This document shows, one piece after another, positions 7,582-16,811 of a DNA stretch of 64,000 nucleotides. Where the stretch lies: assembly GCF_001019615.1 (NCBI RefSeq), contig NZ_JNBQ01000004.1, positions 1 to 64,000 on the forward strand, given 5' to 3'. Source of the DNA: Cellulosimicrobium funkei (lineage in GTDB: Bacteria; Actinomycetota; Actinomycetes; Actinomycetales; Cellulomonadaceae). Below the pieces are notes generated by a model. It had not been told where the DNA came from and made no database searches. It saw nothing but the letters and a program-made list of their open reading frames with translations. Position 1 is the first letter of the stretch. Every line of letters starts with the position of its first letter. Made by a program: the position numbers and the translations under genes.

Positions 7582-10500
7582 GTGTCCCGTCTCGCCCGGC
7601 TGTCGCTGGCCAACCGCGCGCTCGTCGCGCTCGCCACGGTCGCGATCGCGATCTTCGGCGTCATCAGCATGGGGTCGCTCAAGCAGGAGCTCATCCCGAG
7701 CCTCCAGATCCCGACCGCCGCCGTCGTCGGCGTCTACCCGGGCTCGGCCCCGGCGATCGTCGAGCAGCAGGTGACCGTCCCCGTCGAGACGGCCGCGCGC
7801 GCCGTCAAGGGTGTCGAAGACGTCACGTCGACGTCGTCGACGGGCATGTCCGTGACGACCGTGCAGTTCGCGTACGGCACCGACATGGACGCCGCGGCCT
7901 CCCAGCTCCAGACCGCGATCACGCGGCTGCAGTCCCAGCTCCCCGAGGACGTCGAGCCGCAGGTCGTGACGGGCTCCGTCGACGACCTGCCCGTGATCCA
8001 GCTCGCCGTGTCCGGCGGCTCCGACGACGCGGCGCTCGCCGACACCGTCACGTCGAGCGTCGTCCCGGCGCTCGAGGACGTCGAGGGCGTGCGCAGCGTC
8101 GCGGTGAGCGGCATCGCCGACCAGCAGGTCACGATCGACCTCGACCCGGCCGCGCTCGCCGCCGCCGGGCTCAGCCCCGCGCAGGTCTCCACGATCCTCC
8201 AGGACAACGGCGTCGTGATCCCGGCGGGGACCGTGTCCGACGGCGACCGGACCCTCAGCGTGCAGGTCGGCACGGCCGTCACGACCGTCGACGACCTCGC
8301 CGCGCTGCCGCTCGTGTCCCCGACCGCCGCGCCCGGCACCGCGCCCGTGGCGCTCGGCGACGTCGCGACCGTGACCGCGGGCCCCGAGCCCGCGACGTCG
8401 TACTCGCGCCTCGACGGCGAGAACGCGCTCGCGGTGGCGATCACCAAGACGCCCGCGGGCAACACGGTCGAGGTGTCGCACGCCGTCCAGGACGCGGTCG
8501 ACGACCTCTCCGGCGTGCTCGAGGCGCAGGACGTGCGCGTCGAGGTCGTGTTCGACCAGGCGCCGTTCATCGAGGAGTCCATCGAGGGCCTCGCGACCGA
8601 GGGGCTCCTCGGCCTCCTCTTCGCGGTCGTCGTGATCCTGCTGTTCCTCGCGTCGCTGCGCTCGACGCTCGTCTCGGCCGTGTCCATCCCGCTGTCGCTG
8701 TTCGTGACGTTCATCGTCATGAACGCCACGGGCTACACGCTGAACATCCTCACGCTCGGTGCCATGACGGTCGCGATCGGACGCGTGGTCGACGACTCGA
8801 TCGTCGTCATCGAGAACATCAAGCGGCACCTGTCGTACGGCGAGGAGAAGGTGGGCGCCATCATCGGCGCCGTCAAGGAGGTCGCGGGCGCGATCACCGC
8901 GTCGACCGTCGCGACCGTCGCCGTCTTCCTGCCGATCGCCCTCGTGGGCGGCATGGTCGGCGAGCTCTTCCGGCCCTTCGCGCTCACCGTGGCGATCGCG
9001 ATGCTCGCGTCGCTTTTCGTCGCGCTGACGATCGTCCCGGTCCTCGCCTACTGGTTCATCAAGTCCCCGCCGGTCCCCGCCGACCCCGAGGCCGCGCGCC
9101 TCGCGGGCGAGCGCGCCCGCGCCGCGGCGGAGGCCAAGGAGCGCCGTGGGCTGTGGCAGCGCGGGTACGTCCCGACGCTGCGCGCGGCGCTGCGCCACCC
9201 GGCGATCACGCTCGGCGTGTCCGTCGCGATCCTTGCCGGGACGCTCGCGCTCGTGCCGCGCCTGGAGACCAACTTCCTCGGCGACACGGGCCAGGACACG
9301 CTCACCGTCACCGAGTCGTTCGCGCCCGGCACGTCGCTCGAGGCGCAGGACGCGGCGGCGCGCGACGTCGAGCAGGCCCTCCTCGACGTCGACGGCGTCG
9401 CGACCGTGCAGACGACCGTCGGCACGGCGGGCGGGCCGGAGGCCGCGTTCTTCGGCGGCGGCGGGTCCCCGACGGCGACGTTCGCCGTCACGCTCGACCC
9501 GGACGCCGACGCCGTCGCGGCCCAGGAGGACGTGCGCGACGCCGTCTCCGGGCTGGGCGGGGAGTCGAGCGAGGGCATCGAGGTCGCCGGCGCGGACGCC
9601 GCGTTCGGCAGCTCGACGGTCGACCTCGTCGTGCGCGCCCCCGACACCGACACCCTCGCGGCCGCGGCCGCGGACGTGCAGGAGCTCGCCGAGGACGCCG
9701 ACGGCGCGGCGCAGGTCACCAACAACCTCGCCTCGGCGCAGTCCACGGTCCAGGTGACCGTCGACCGCGACGCCGCGGCCGCCGTCGGGCTCACCGAGAC
9801 GCAGGTGGCCGGGACGGTCGCGGGGACGATGTCGCCCGCGCCGGTCGGCACCGTGAACCTCGGCGACGGCCCGGTCCAGGTCCGCGTCCTCGCGGGCGAG
9901 GCCCCGGCGACCGTCGCGGAGCTCGAGCAGGTCGTGCTGCCCACCGCGGCCGGTCCGGTCCCGCTCACGCAGGTCGCCGAGGTCGCCGAGGTCGAGGTCC
10001 CCACCTCGATCACGCGCGTCGACGGCGAGCGCAGCGCGACCATCTCCGTCACGCCCGCGGGCCAGGACCTCGGCGCGCTCACGACCGAGCTCACGACCGC
10101 GATCGACGGCCTCGAGCTCCAGGGCGGCGCGACGGTCGAGATCGGCGGCGTCGCGTCCGACCAGGCCGACGCGTTCGCCGACCTCGGGCTCGCGCTGCTC
10201 GTCGCGATCCTCATCGTCTACCTCGTCATGGTCGCGACGTTCCGCAGCCTCCTGCAGCCGTTCATCCTGCTCGCGTCGATCCCGTTCGCCGCGACCGGCG
10301 CGCTGCTCCTGCTGCTCGCCACCGCGACGCCGCTCGGCGTGCCGGCCCTCATCGGCCTGCTCATGCTCGTCGGGATCGTGGTGTCGAACGCGATCGTGCT
10401 CATCGACCTCATCAACCAGTACCGCGAGCGCGGCCGGTCGCTCGACGACGCCGTCATGGAAGGGTCGCGCAAGCGTCTGCGCCCCATCGTCATGACGGCC

Positions 10501-10761
10501 GCGGCGACGATCTTCGCGCTCACCCCGATGGCGATCGGCATCACCGGCGGAGGGGCGTTCATCTCCCAGCCGCTCGCGCTCGTCGTCATCGGCGGCCTGC
10601 TCAGCTCGACGCTGCTGACCCTGGTCGTCGTGCCGGTGCTGTACACGCTCGCCGAGCGCCGCGGCGAGAAGCGCGCGGCGAAGAGGGCCGCCAAGGAGGA
10701 GGCCGCGGCCCAGGCCGAGGCCGAGAAGGCTGCCGCCGAGGAGGCGACGGCGAGCGCCTGA
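7582..10761 (+). CDS. RND efflux transporter permease, HAE1/AcrB-like
   Basis: A 1,059-residue protein of normal length for an AcrB-type permease. It has TM1 at the extreme N-terminus followed by a large periplasmic-type domain ('TAAVVGVYPGSAPAIVEQQVTVPVE'), a first TM bundle with the proton-relay pair in 'GRVVDDSIVVIENIKRH', a cytoplasmic Ala/Glu-rich link, a second large external domain and a second TM bundle with 'GIVVSNAIVLIDLINQYRERG'. The Lys/Glu/Ala-rich C-terminus is cytoplasmic. The GTG at 7582 has GGAGG 5 bases upstream. No membrane-fusion or outer-membrane partner is encoded nearby, as usual for actinobacteria. Probable proton-driven exporter under the divergent MarR. Confidence 0.88.
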   Translation: MSRLARLSLANRALVALATVAIAIFGVISMGSLKQELIPSLQIPTAAVVGVYPGSAPAIVEQQVTVPVETAARAVKGVEDVTSTSSTGMSVTTVQFAYGTDMDAAASQLQTAITRLQSQLPEDVEPQVVTGSVDDLPVIQLAVSGGSDDAALADTVTSSVVPALEDVEGVRSVAVSGIADQQVTIDLDPAALAAAGLSPAQVSTILQDNGVVIPAGTVSDGDRTLSVQVGTAVTTVDDLAALPLVSPTAAPGTAPVALGDVATVTAGPEPATSYSRLDGENALAVAITKTPAGNTVEVSHAVQDAVDDLSGVLEAQDVRVEVVFDQAPFIEESIEGLATEGLLGLLFAVVVILLFLASLRSTLVSAVSIPLSLFVTFIVMNATGYTLNILTLGAMTVAIGRVVDDSIVVIENIKRHLSYGEEKVGAIIGAVKEVAGAITASTVATVAVFLPIALVGGMVGELFRPFALTVAIAMLASLFVALTIVPVLAYWFIKSPPVPADPEAARLAGERARAAAEAKERRGLWQRGYVPTLRAALRHPAITLGVSVAILAGTLALVPRLETNFLGDTGQDTLTVTESFAPGTSLEAQDAAARDVEQALLDVDGVATVQTTVGTAGGPEAAFFGGGGSPTATFAVTLDPDADAVAAQEDVRDAVSGLGGESSEGIEVAGADAAFGSSTVDLVVRAPDTDTLAAAAADVQELAEDADGAAQVTNNLASAQSTVQVTVDRDAAAAVGLTETQVAGTVAGTMSPAPVGTVNLGDGPVQVRVLAGEAPATVAELEQVVLPTAAGPVPLTQVAEVAEVEVPTSITRVDGERSATISVTPAGQDLGALTTELTTAIDGLELQGGATVEIGGVASDQADAFADLGLALLVAILIVYLVMVATFRSLLQPFILLASIPFAATGALLLLLATATPLGVPALIGLLMLVGIVVSNAIVLIDLINQYRERGRSLDDAVMEGSRKRLRPIVMTAAATIFALTPMAIGITGGGAFISQPLALVVIGGLLSSTLLTLVVVPVLYTLAERRGEKRAAKRAAKEEAAAQAEAEKAAAEEATASA

Positions 10762-10814
10762 GCCACCCGACCGGCCGGCCCGCCGGGAGCCGCCGACCAG
10801 GCGGTCCCGGCGGG

Positions 10815-10872
10815 CCGAGCAGGTGGTCCTGGCGCGTCACGACGTCCGGACGCGCCGGAACCACCTGCTCGG
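10815..10872. terminator. Bidirectional terminator hairpin
   Basis: Arms of 23 bases (10815-10837 and 10850-10872) pair with only two mismatches around a 12-base loop, between the convergent RND and response-regulator genes. There is no T-run, as is common in high-GC actinobacteria. Confidence 0.75.
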
Positions 10873-10885
10873 CGCCGGGAAGGGC

Positions 10886-11587
10886 TCAGGAGGGGCGGGC
10901 GACGCCCGTCTCGTAGGCGAGGACGACGGCCTGGACGCGGTCGCGGAGGCCGAGCTTGCCGAGGACGCGGCCGACGTGGGTCTTGACGGTCGCCTCGGAC
11001 AGGACGAAGCGTTCGGCGATCTCGGCGTTCGTCAGCCCTTCGCCGAGGGCCTCGAAGACCTCGAGCTCGCGTGCCGTGAGCTCGGCGAGCCGCGGGTCGT
11101 GCAGGCCGGTCTGGCTCGGGGCGGGGGCGACGGTGCCGTCCTGGGGGAGCTGCCCGGAGAACATCTCGAGCATGCGGCGTGTGATCCGCGGGGAGACGGC
11201 GGCGTCGCCGCTCGCGACGGCGCGGATCGCCCCGACGAGCTCGCCCGGCTTGGCGTCCTTGAGCAGGAACCCGCTCGCACCGGCGCGCAGCGCCGCGAAC
11301 GCGTACTCGTCGAGGTCGAACGTGGTGAGGATGATGACGCGCGACTCCGGCTGCGCGGCGACGATGCGCTCGGTCGCCTCGATGCCGTTGGTCCCGGGCA
11401 TGCGGACGTCCATGAGCACGACGTCGGGCCGCAGCGCGGCGGCCTGCGCGATCCCGGTCTCGCCGTCGCCGGCCTCGCCGACGACCTCGATGTCGTCCTC
11501 GGCGGCGAGGATCATGCGGAAGCCCATGCGCAGCAGGGCCTGGTCGTCGACGAGCAGCACCCGGGTCGGTGCGCCGCTGTCCGTCAT
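10886..11587 (-). CDS. NarL/LuxR-family response regulator
   Basis: A 233-residue two-component regulator. The receiver domain carries acidic residues D14-D15, phospho-acceptor D60 ('VVLMDVRMPG') and K at 'FLLKDA'. After a 40-residue linker, the LuxR-type HTH ('LTARELEVFEALGEGLTNAEIAERFVLSEATVKTHV', broken by convention) ends the protein. The ATG overlaps the kinase stop (ATGA, 11584-11587), so kinase and regulator are made together. It probably binds the promoter of its own operon and adjusts the linked ABC exporter; a GACGT/ACGTC palindrome there is a candidate site. Confidence 0.9.
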   Translation of the reverse strand: MTDSGAPTRVLLVDDQALLRMGFRMILAAEDDIEVVGEAGDGETGIAQAAALRPDVVLMDVRMPGTNGIEATERIVAAQPESRVIILTTFDLDEYAFAALRAGASGFLLKDAKPGELVGAIRAVASGDAAVSPRITRRMLEMFSGQLPQDGTVAPAPSQTGLHDPRLAELTARELEVFEALGEGLTNAEIAERFVLSEATVKTHVGRVLGKLGLRDRVQAVVLAYETGVARPS

Positions 11588-13077
11588 GAGCGTTCCCGTC
11601 CGTCGTCGCGTCCGCCGGTCTCCCGGCCGGGGTCGAGGTCGAGGCGCAGGCTCGCCCGCACCTCCCAGCCGGTGCCGCTCGGCCCCGCCGACACCGTACC
11701 GCCGTAGACGGCCGCCCTCTCGCGCATCCCGATGATGCCGCGGCCCGTCCCGACCGGGACGCCGGGCGGGTGCTGCTCCGCGACCGACGGCGGCAGGCCG
11801 CGCTCGTCGACGCTCGCTCCCTCGCCCGGGCGGCGCCCGGCCTGGTTGACGACCCGTAGCTCGAGCCAGTCCGCGCCGGGCTCGGCGCGGCGCGAGACCT
11901 CGACGAGGACCATGGGGGACAGGGGCGCGTAGCGCAGCACGTTCGTCAGGGACTCCTGGACGATGCGGTGCGCGGTCTGGCGCAGCGCCGGCCCGGGCGT
12001 CGGCTGCGGGCCCGAGCGCACGAGGCGCACGGGCAGGCCCGCGGTGCGGAAGCGCTCGACGATCTCCTCGAGCTCGGGCGTCTCGTGCGCGGGCGCGAGC
12101 GGCACGGTCTGCTCGCCGCCGGGCTCGCGCAGGACGCCGAGCACGCGGCGCATGTCGGCGAGCGCCGCGCGCCCGGTCGCGGTGAGCTCGTCGAGCGCGT
12201 GGCCCGCGAGCTCGGGGTTCTTGGCGCCCGACGCCTTGGCACCGTCCGCGAGGGCGACCATGACCGTGAGGGAGTGCGCGACGACGTCGTGCATCTCGCG
12301 CGCGATGCGCGTGCGCTCGGCGGCGGCGGCGAGCTGTGCCTGCTGGTCGCGGTCGCGCGCGATGGAGTTGGCCCGCTCGACGAGGTCGGACACGTGCTGC
12401 CGGCGGGCGCGCACGTTCGTGCCGATCGCGAGGGCGATCAGGCACAGGACGGTCGTGACGAGGATGCCGACGATGCGGTCGACGGTCGCGCGACCGGGCT
12501 CGACGCTCTGGCGCAGGACCTCGCCGTCCGCGGTGGTGATGACGTCGTACCAGAGGAGGGTCGCGGCGGACAGGGCCAGGACGACGATCGCGAGCACGGG
12601 CCAGGCGATCCGCGACGGGCGCGAGGCCGCGACGGCGTACACCGCGAACATGGCCGCGACCTCGAACCCGGCGGTGTCGCCGGTGACCGCGATCGCCAGG
12701 ACGCCGAGGGCGGTGAGCCCGAGCGCGACGGTGACGGGTCGCCGGCGGCGCCAGTACAGGAGCGCCCCGCCGAGGAGGAAGAACACGAGCGACCACGGCG
12801 AGGAGCCGTGGGGCTGCTCCGCGAAGAGCGAGTAGAGGACCCCCGGCACCACGAAGATCGCGACGATGACCCAGTCCATGACGACGGGGTGCCGGGCGAA
12901 GTACCGACGCACCGGGCCGAGGCGCCGGGCGTCGAGCTCGGTGAACGGCTCGGGCGCGGGCCGCATCGCCAGCGGCGCGGGCGCGCCCGGAGCGGCGGCT
13001 CCCGGGCGCGCCACGGCCGACGCCGGACGAGCGGGCTGCTCGTCCGGCGTCGGCGGGGTGGTGGGCCGGGAGGTCAC
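11584..13077 (-). CDS. Sensor histidine kinase, HisKA_3 type
   Basis: A 497-residue kinase. A disordered Pro/Ala-rich N-terminus of about 60 residues precedes a membrane domain of 5-6 helices (residues 66-222) with almost no extracellular sensor loops. The dimerisation box has phospho-acceptor H263 ('REMHDVVAHSL'), and the HATPase_c region contains 'QESLTNVLRYA' and 'GRGIIGMRERAAVYGG'. This architecture is that of intramembrane-sensing kinases paired with ABC exporters. The GTG at 13077 overlaps the permease stop by 4 bases; a longer open frame upstream overlaps the permease and is discarded. Signal unknown, perhaps transport activity or membrane-active peptides. Confidence 0.88.
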   Translation of the reverse strand: MTSRPTTPPTPDEQPARPASAVARPGAAAPGAPAPLAMRPAPEPFTELDARRLGPVRRYFARHPVVMDWVIVAIFVVPGVLYSLFAEQPHGSSPWSLVFFLLGGALLYWRRRRPVTVALGLTALGVLAIAVTGDTAGFEVAAMFAVYAVAASRPSRIAWPVLAIVVLALSAATLLWYDVITTADGEVLRQSVEPGRATVDRIVGILVTTVLCLIALAIGTNVRARRQHVSDLVERANSIARDRDQQAQLAAAAERTRIAREMHDVVAHSLTVMVALADGAKASGAKNPELAGHALDELTATGRAALADMRRVLGVLREPGGEQTVPLAPAHETPELEEIVERFRTAGLPVRLVRSGPQPTPGPALRQTAHRIVQESLTNVLRYAPLSPMVLVEVSRRAEPGADWLELRVVNQAGRRPGEGASVDERGLPPSVAEQHPPGVPVGTGRGIIGMRERAAVYGGTVSAGPSGTGWEVRASLRLDLDPGRETGGRDDGRERS

Positions 13078-13946
13078 GCGTCCCGGCGCTTGAGCACGAT
13101 CGCCGCGGCGGCGGTGAGCGCCGCGGTCCAGCCGGCGAGCACCGCGAAGCCGGGCCACGGGCCGATCGCGTCGGGGGACGACATCCCGCCGCCGAGCACG
13201 ACCTGCTCGCCTGCCGACGCGGGCAGCGAGTTCATGAGCGTCTGGACCCAGTCCGCCCCCGTGACACCCATGACGATGTTGAGGACCATCGACAGGACGA
13301 AGAACACGGCGACGAGGGTGAAGATCGCACCGGCGGAGCTGCGGAGCAGGACGCCGACCGCGACGGAGAACAGCGCGACGGCCGTGAGGTACAGCACCAC
13401 GCCGATCAGGGCGCGCTGGTCGTCGGCGGACGAGAAGTCGACCGTCATGCCCTTGCCCGAGAGGATCGGGTAGGTCACGAGGTAGGACAGCCCGACGGCG
13501 ACGACGGTCGAGACGGCCGTCACGACGCCGACGACGATCATCTTGGCCGCGAGCGCGGGCGTGCGGCGCGGGACGGCGGAGAGCGTGGAGCGGATCATGC
13601 CGGTCGAGTACTCACCGGTGACGGTGAGCGCGCCGAGCACCGCGACGGCGAGCTGCGCGAACGAGTAGCCGACCGTGATGACCATGACGCCGACGCCGTC
13701 GGACGCTCCCATCCCGGCCTCCTCGGCCGAGACGCCCGCCGAGTCCATCGAGGACACGACGGCCGCGAACATGAGGGAGAAGCCCACCATGACCGCGATG
13801 GTGATGCCGAGCGTCCACCACGTGGAGCGCAGCGAGCGGAACTTGATCCACTCCGAGCGGAGCACGTGGCCGAAGGTGAGGCGGTAGGGGGAGGTGCGGG
13901 ACGCCGTCGGGCTGGTGGCGCCCGGGGCGAGGGTCGTGGCGCTCAT
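13074..13946 (-). CDS. ABC transporter permease (ABC-2 type)
   Basis: A 290-residue protein with six hydrophobic segments. After a 30-residue Ser/Thr-rich start come the 'EWIKFRSLRSTWWTLGITIAVMVG' first helix and, mid-protein, 'TGEYSTGMIRSTLSAVPRR', the signature of ABC-2/NatB-like permeases. Its ATG overlaps the stop of the ATPase gene and its stop overlaps the kinase start, so all four genes are coupled. With the adjacent ATPase it should form a homodimeric exporter, as in bacteriocin- and antibiotic-resistance systems. The substrate is not evident. Confidence 0.87.
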   Translation of the reverse strand: MSATTLAPGATSPTASRTSPYRLTFGHVLRSEWIKFRSLRSTWWTLGITIAVMVGFSLMFAAVVSSMDSAGVSAEEAGMGASDGVGVMVITVGYSFAQLAVAVLGALTVTGEYSTGMIRSTLSAVPRRTPALAAKMIVVGVVTAVSTVVAVGLSYLVTYPILSGKGMTVDFSSADDQRALIGVVLYLTAVALFSVAVGVLLRSSAGAIFTLVAVFFVLSMVLNIVMGVTGADWVQTLMNSLPASAGEQVVLGGGMSSPDAIGPWPGFAVLAGWTAALTAAAAIVLKRRDA

Positions 13947-14932
13947 CGCTGCGCTCCTTCGAGGGAGTCGGTGGGGGCCGGCGCACCGGCGGGCGCACCC
14001 GCCGCGCCGTGGCCGATGTGGATCTGCGCGGACTCGGTCTGGTACTCGACGGAGTCGGCCGTGAGGGCCATGTAGGCGTCCTCGAGCGTCGACGTGACGG
14101 GCGTGAGCTCGTGCAGGACGAAGCCCTTCGCGGCGGCGAGCTCGCCGATCCCGGGCGCGTCCGCGCCGGTGACCACGAGCAGGCTCGGCTCGTCGCTCGT
14201 GACGGTCGCGCCGTCGCTCGTGAGGATCTCGGCGAGCTGCGTCGCGTGCGGCGTGCGGACGCGGACCGTGCGCTGCTGGGAGCCGTTGACGATGTCGCTC
14301 ACCGGGGCGTCCGCGATGATGCGGCCCTTGCCGATGACGATGATGTGGTCGGCGGTGAGGGCGACCTCGCTCATGAGGTGGCTCGAGAGGAAGACCGTGC
14401 GGCCCTCGGACGCGAGGTAGCGGGCGAGGTTGCGCACCCAGAGGACGCCCTCGGGGTCGAGGCCGTTGACCGGCTCGTCGAGGATGAGCGTCCTGGGGTC
14501 GCCCAGCAGCGCGGACGCGATGCCCAGGCGCTGGCCCATGCCGAGCGAGAAGCCGCCGACGCGCTTCTTCGCGACCGACTGGAGGCCGGTCATCTCGATG
14601 ACCTCGTCGACGCGCTTGGTCGGGATGCCGTGCGTCGTGGCCATCGCGAGGAGGTGGTTGTAGGCGGTGCGCCCGGTGTGGACGGCCTTCGCGTCGAGCA
14701 GCGCGCCCACCTCGGTGAGGGGGGAGCGGTGCTGCGCGTACGGGCGCCCGTTGACGGTGACGGTCCCCGCGGTCGGGCGGTCCAGACCCATGATCATGCG
14801 CATGGTCGTGGACTTGCCGGCGCCGTTGGGGCCGAGGAAGCCGGTGACGGTCCCGGGACGCACGGTGAACGAGATGCCGTCCACCGCGGTCTTGGGCCCG
14901 TACCGCTTGGTCAGGCCGCGTGCTTCGATCAT
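13943..14932 (-). CDS. ABC transporter ATP-binding protein
   Basis: A 329-residue ATPase: Walker A at residues 34-41 ('GPNGAGKST'), Q-loop, signature 'FSLGMGQRLGIASALL', Walker B 'TLILDEPVNGLDP', switch His in 'FLSSHLMSEV'. The C-terminal 100 residues form the extra domain seen in drug-exporting DRA/CcmA-type ATPases. It is the first gene of the operon. ATG 14932 starts the conserved 'MIEARGLTKRYG'; an in-frame upstream extension to 15109 reads through promoter-like DNA and is rejected. Confidence 0.9.
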   Translation of the reverse strand: MIEARGLTKRYGPKTAVDGISFTVRPGTVTGFLGPNGAGKSTTMRMIMGLDRPTAGTVTVNGRPYAQHRSPLTEVGALLDAKAVHTGRTAYNHLLAMATTHGIPTKRVDEVIEMTGLQSVAKKRVGGFSLGMGQRLGIASALLGDPRTLILDEPVNGLDPEGVLWVRNLARYLASEGRTVFLSSHLMSEVALTADHIIVIGKGRIIADAPVSDIVNGSQQRTVRVRTPHATQLAEILTSDGATVTSDEPSLLVVTGADAPGIGELAAAKGFVLHELTPVTSTLEDAYMALTADSVEYQTESAQIHIGHGAAGAPAGAPAPTDSLEGAQR

Positions 14933-15307
14933 GACTTCGCCCCTCCGAGGGTCGTTCGTCCGGGATGGTTCTGGTGCTCGCGGGCGGGGTCGCGCCGGTC
15001 TGGCCGGGGCCCTCTCCGCGAGGTACGTCTCGAGCCTAGGGACGTGCACGACGTCGGACAGCCCCCGTGCGACGTATCTTGCCCGGGGCATGGGCCGGGC
15101 GACGTACACCGCGCGGCGTACGTGGCGCGTCGTCGGGTGGTCCGCTGGTCGGGACTTCGGCCCCGAGAGGCGAAAAAGCCGCGGGAACAGTGGCCACGGC
15201 TCGCACGTTCCCTAGGATGAACACAGGCCAGCGACACCCGACTCGAGGCGAGACGCCGATGACGAGGCCCGCTGAGAGGTAGTGGACGCCGCGACCAGGA
15301 GGAGCTC
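14933..15307. promoter_or_regulatory. Divergent intergenic region between ABC operon and BI-1 gene
   Basis: 375 bases with no convincing gene. They contain a minus-strand -10 TAGGCT (15038-15033) for the ABC operon; the palindrome GACGT-GCACG-ACGTC (15041-15055) just upstream of it; three further GACGTA copies (15024-15029 inverted, 15071-15076, 15101-15106); and a GCCCGG/CCGGGC hairpin (15081-15100). A GGAGGAG ribosome-binding site precedes the BI-1-like gene. Confidence 0.5.
15041..15055. promoter_or_regulatory. Candidate response-regulator box
   Basis: GACGT and ACGTC arms with a 5-base spacer, immediately upstream of the -10 hexamer of the ABC/two-component operon, in the -35 spacer. NarL-type regulators commonly bind such short dyads; autoregulation is inferred. 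Confidence 0.4.
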
Positions 15308-16201
15308 ATGAGCAACCCCGTCTTCAACAACAGCGCGGTCTTCGGTGATCCGAAGAACCAGCGCGGTGGGGCGGCCACGCAGGCCGGCCCCGCCTACGGG
15401 AGCCCGCCGCCGCAGGGGCAGGGCCCCGCGTACGGGACCCCGCCCCAGCAGGGCGCGCAGTGGGGTGTCTACGGCGCCCAGACCGCCGACGCGGCGCAGC
15501 TCGACGCGATGTACAACGCACCGTCGGCGACGACCGCGGACACCAAGCGCCTGACCTACGACGACGTCATCATGAAGACGGGCGGCCTGCTCGCCCTGCT
15601 CGTGGTCGTCGGTGCGGGATCGTGGATGGTCGCGCCGCAGATGCCGGCCGTCTGGATCATCGGTGCGGTCGTCGGCCTCGTGCTCGGCCTGGTGAACTCG
15701 TTCAAGCGCAACCCGAGCCCGGCGCTCATCGTGCTGTACACCGTGGCGCAGGGTCTGTTCCTCGGCGGCATCAGCCGCGTCTACGAGACGGCGTGGAACG
15801 GTGTCGTGCCGTCGGCCGTCGTGGCCACGGTCGCGACGTTCGCCGCCGCGCTCTTCCTGTTCAAGTCCGGCCGCGTGCGCGTCACGCCGAAGTTCATGCG
15901 CTGGCTGCTCATCGCGATGGTCGGCTACCTGGTCTTCTCGCTGGTGAACGTCGTCCTCGTCATGACCGGCGTCCTGGGCGGCTGGGGCCTGTACAGCGGT
16001 TGGGGCATCATCGCCAGCCTCATCGGGGTCGGCCTGGCCGCCGCGTCGCTCATCGTCGACTTCGACTCGATCAAGCGCGGCGTCGAGGGCGGCGTGCCCG
16101 CCAAGTTCGCGTGGTCCGCGGCGTTCGGTCTGCTCGTCACGCTGATCTGGCTCTATCTCGAGTTCCTGCGCCTCTTCGCGATCCTGCAGAGCAGCGACTG
16201 A
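15308..16201 (+). CDS. Bax inhibitor-1/YccA family membrane protein
   Basis: A 297-residue protein. A 75-residue Gly/Pro/Gln-rich cytoplasmic leader precedes seven hydrophobic helices beginning 'DVIMKTGGLLALLVVVGAGSWMV'. The end has the hallmark acidic/hydrophobic 'SLIVDFDSIKRGVEGG' and 'WLYLEFLRLFAIL' regions of actinobacterial BI-1-like proteins (COG4760). Homologues act as pH-sensitive calcium leak channels or protease modulators; the role here is unknown. A small membrane-protein gene follows after 2 bases and is probably co-transcribed. Confidence 0.88.
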   Translation: MSNPVFNNSAVFGDPKNQRGGAATQAGPAYGSPPPQGQGPAYGTPPQQGAQWGVYGAQTADAAQLDAMYNAPSATTADTKRLTYDDVIMKTGGLLALLVVVGAGSWMVAPQMPAVWIIGAVVGLVLGLVNSFKRNPSPALIVLYTVAQGLFLGGISRVYETAWNGVVPSAVVATVATFAAALFLFKSGRVRVTPKFMRWLLIAMVGYLVFSLVNVVLVMTGVLGGWGLYSGWGIIASLIGVGLAAASLIVDFDSIKRGVEGGVPAKFAWSAAFGLLVTLIWLYLEFLRLFAILQSSD

Positions 16202-16203
16202 CG

Positions 16204-16722
16204 GTGGCGCGCAGCACCCGTGAACCGGCACCCGCGGCGGACCTTCCGCCGCGGGTGCCGGTCTTTCTCGCCGGTCTGGTCGTCGCCGCGGCGGCGATGC
16301 TCGGCGTCCAGGTCCTCTACATGGTCGTCTCGGGCGCGCCGCCCGCGTGGCTCGCGTTCGCGGCGCTCCTCATCCTGCTCAGCGTGCCGACCGCGGGCGC
16401 CGCGGTGGCCTGGCTCGGCACCCGGATCACGCGCGACGCGTCCGAGCGCCGGGCCGCGCTGGTCTTCGCCGCGCTCGGCCTCGTCGCGGGTGCGCTGTGG
16501 GGGTCGCTGCTCGCCGGCGGCCTCGCGCGGCAGCTCGCCGACGCCGGTGCGAGCGGCGGGGGAGCGCTGATCGCGGGCGCGGCCGCCGTCGTCGGTGTCA
16601 CCGCGGCGGTCGGTGCGGGGCTCGGTCGGCTCGCCGCGCGCGAGGCCTCCGACCGCCCGCTCCTCGTCGTCGTGCTCGGCGTCGTCGTGGTCCTCGTCGC
16701 GCTCCGGGGCCTCTTCGGCTGA
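16204..16722 (+). CDS. Hypothetical membrane protein
   Basis: A 172-residue protein with four hydrophobic helices (about residues 19-41, 46-70, 84-105 and 118-140, plus a final one ending 'VVVLVALRGLFG'). It has short Arg-rich loops and no charged residues in the helices. GTG 16204 lies two bases after the BI-1-like stop, implying an operon. I do not recognise a family; it resembles small actinobacterial integral membrane proteins without assigned function. Confidence 0.65.
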   Translation: MARSTREPAPAADLPPRVPVFLAGLVVAAAAMLGVQVLYMVVSGAPPAWLAFAALLILLSVPTAGAAVAWLGTRITRDASERRAALVFAALGLVAGALWGSLLAGGLARQLADAGASGGGALIAGAAAVVGVTAAVGAGLGRLAAREASDRPLLVVVLGVVVVLVALRGLFG

Positions 16723-16744
16723 CCGCCCCACCCCGCCAATCCCG

Positions 16745-16801
16745 TGAGTGCATGAAATAGTCGCGGCGGAGACCTCCGGCCGCGACTGTTTCATGCACTC
16801 A
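16745..16801. terminator. Strong bidirectional terminator hairpin
   Basis: Two 23-base arms (16745-16767 and 16779-16801) differ at a single position, a G-T wobble in RNA. Even the loop can pair GGAG with CTCC. It lies between the convergent membrane-protein and DUF5701 genes. The stem contains A- and T-rich steps (GAAAT/GTTTC), which on either strand can act as a weak U-tract. Confidence 0.8.
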
Positions 16802-16811
16802 GCGGGTGGGG

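Noticed and set aside
14943-15240. Small genes between the ABC operon and the BI-1-like gene
   Set aside because: The short open frames on both strands overlap promoter-like and palindromic DNA, lack ribosome-binding sites and have Arg/Gly-rich products typical of random high-GC sequence.
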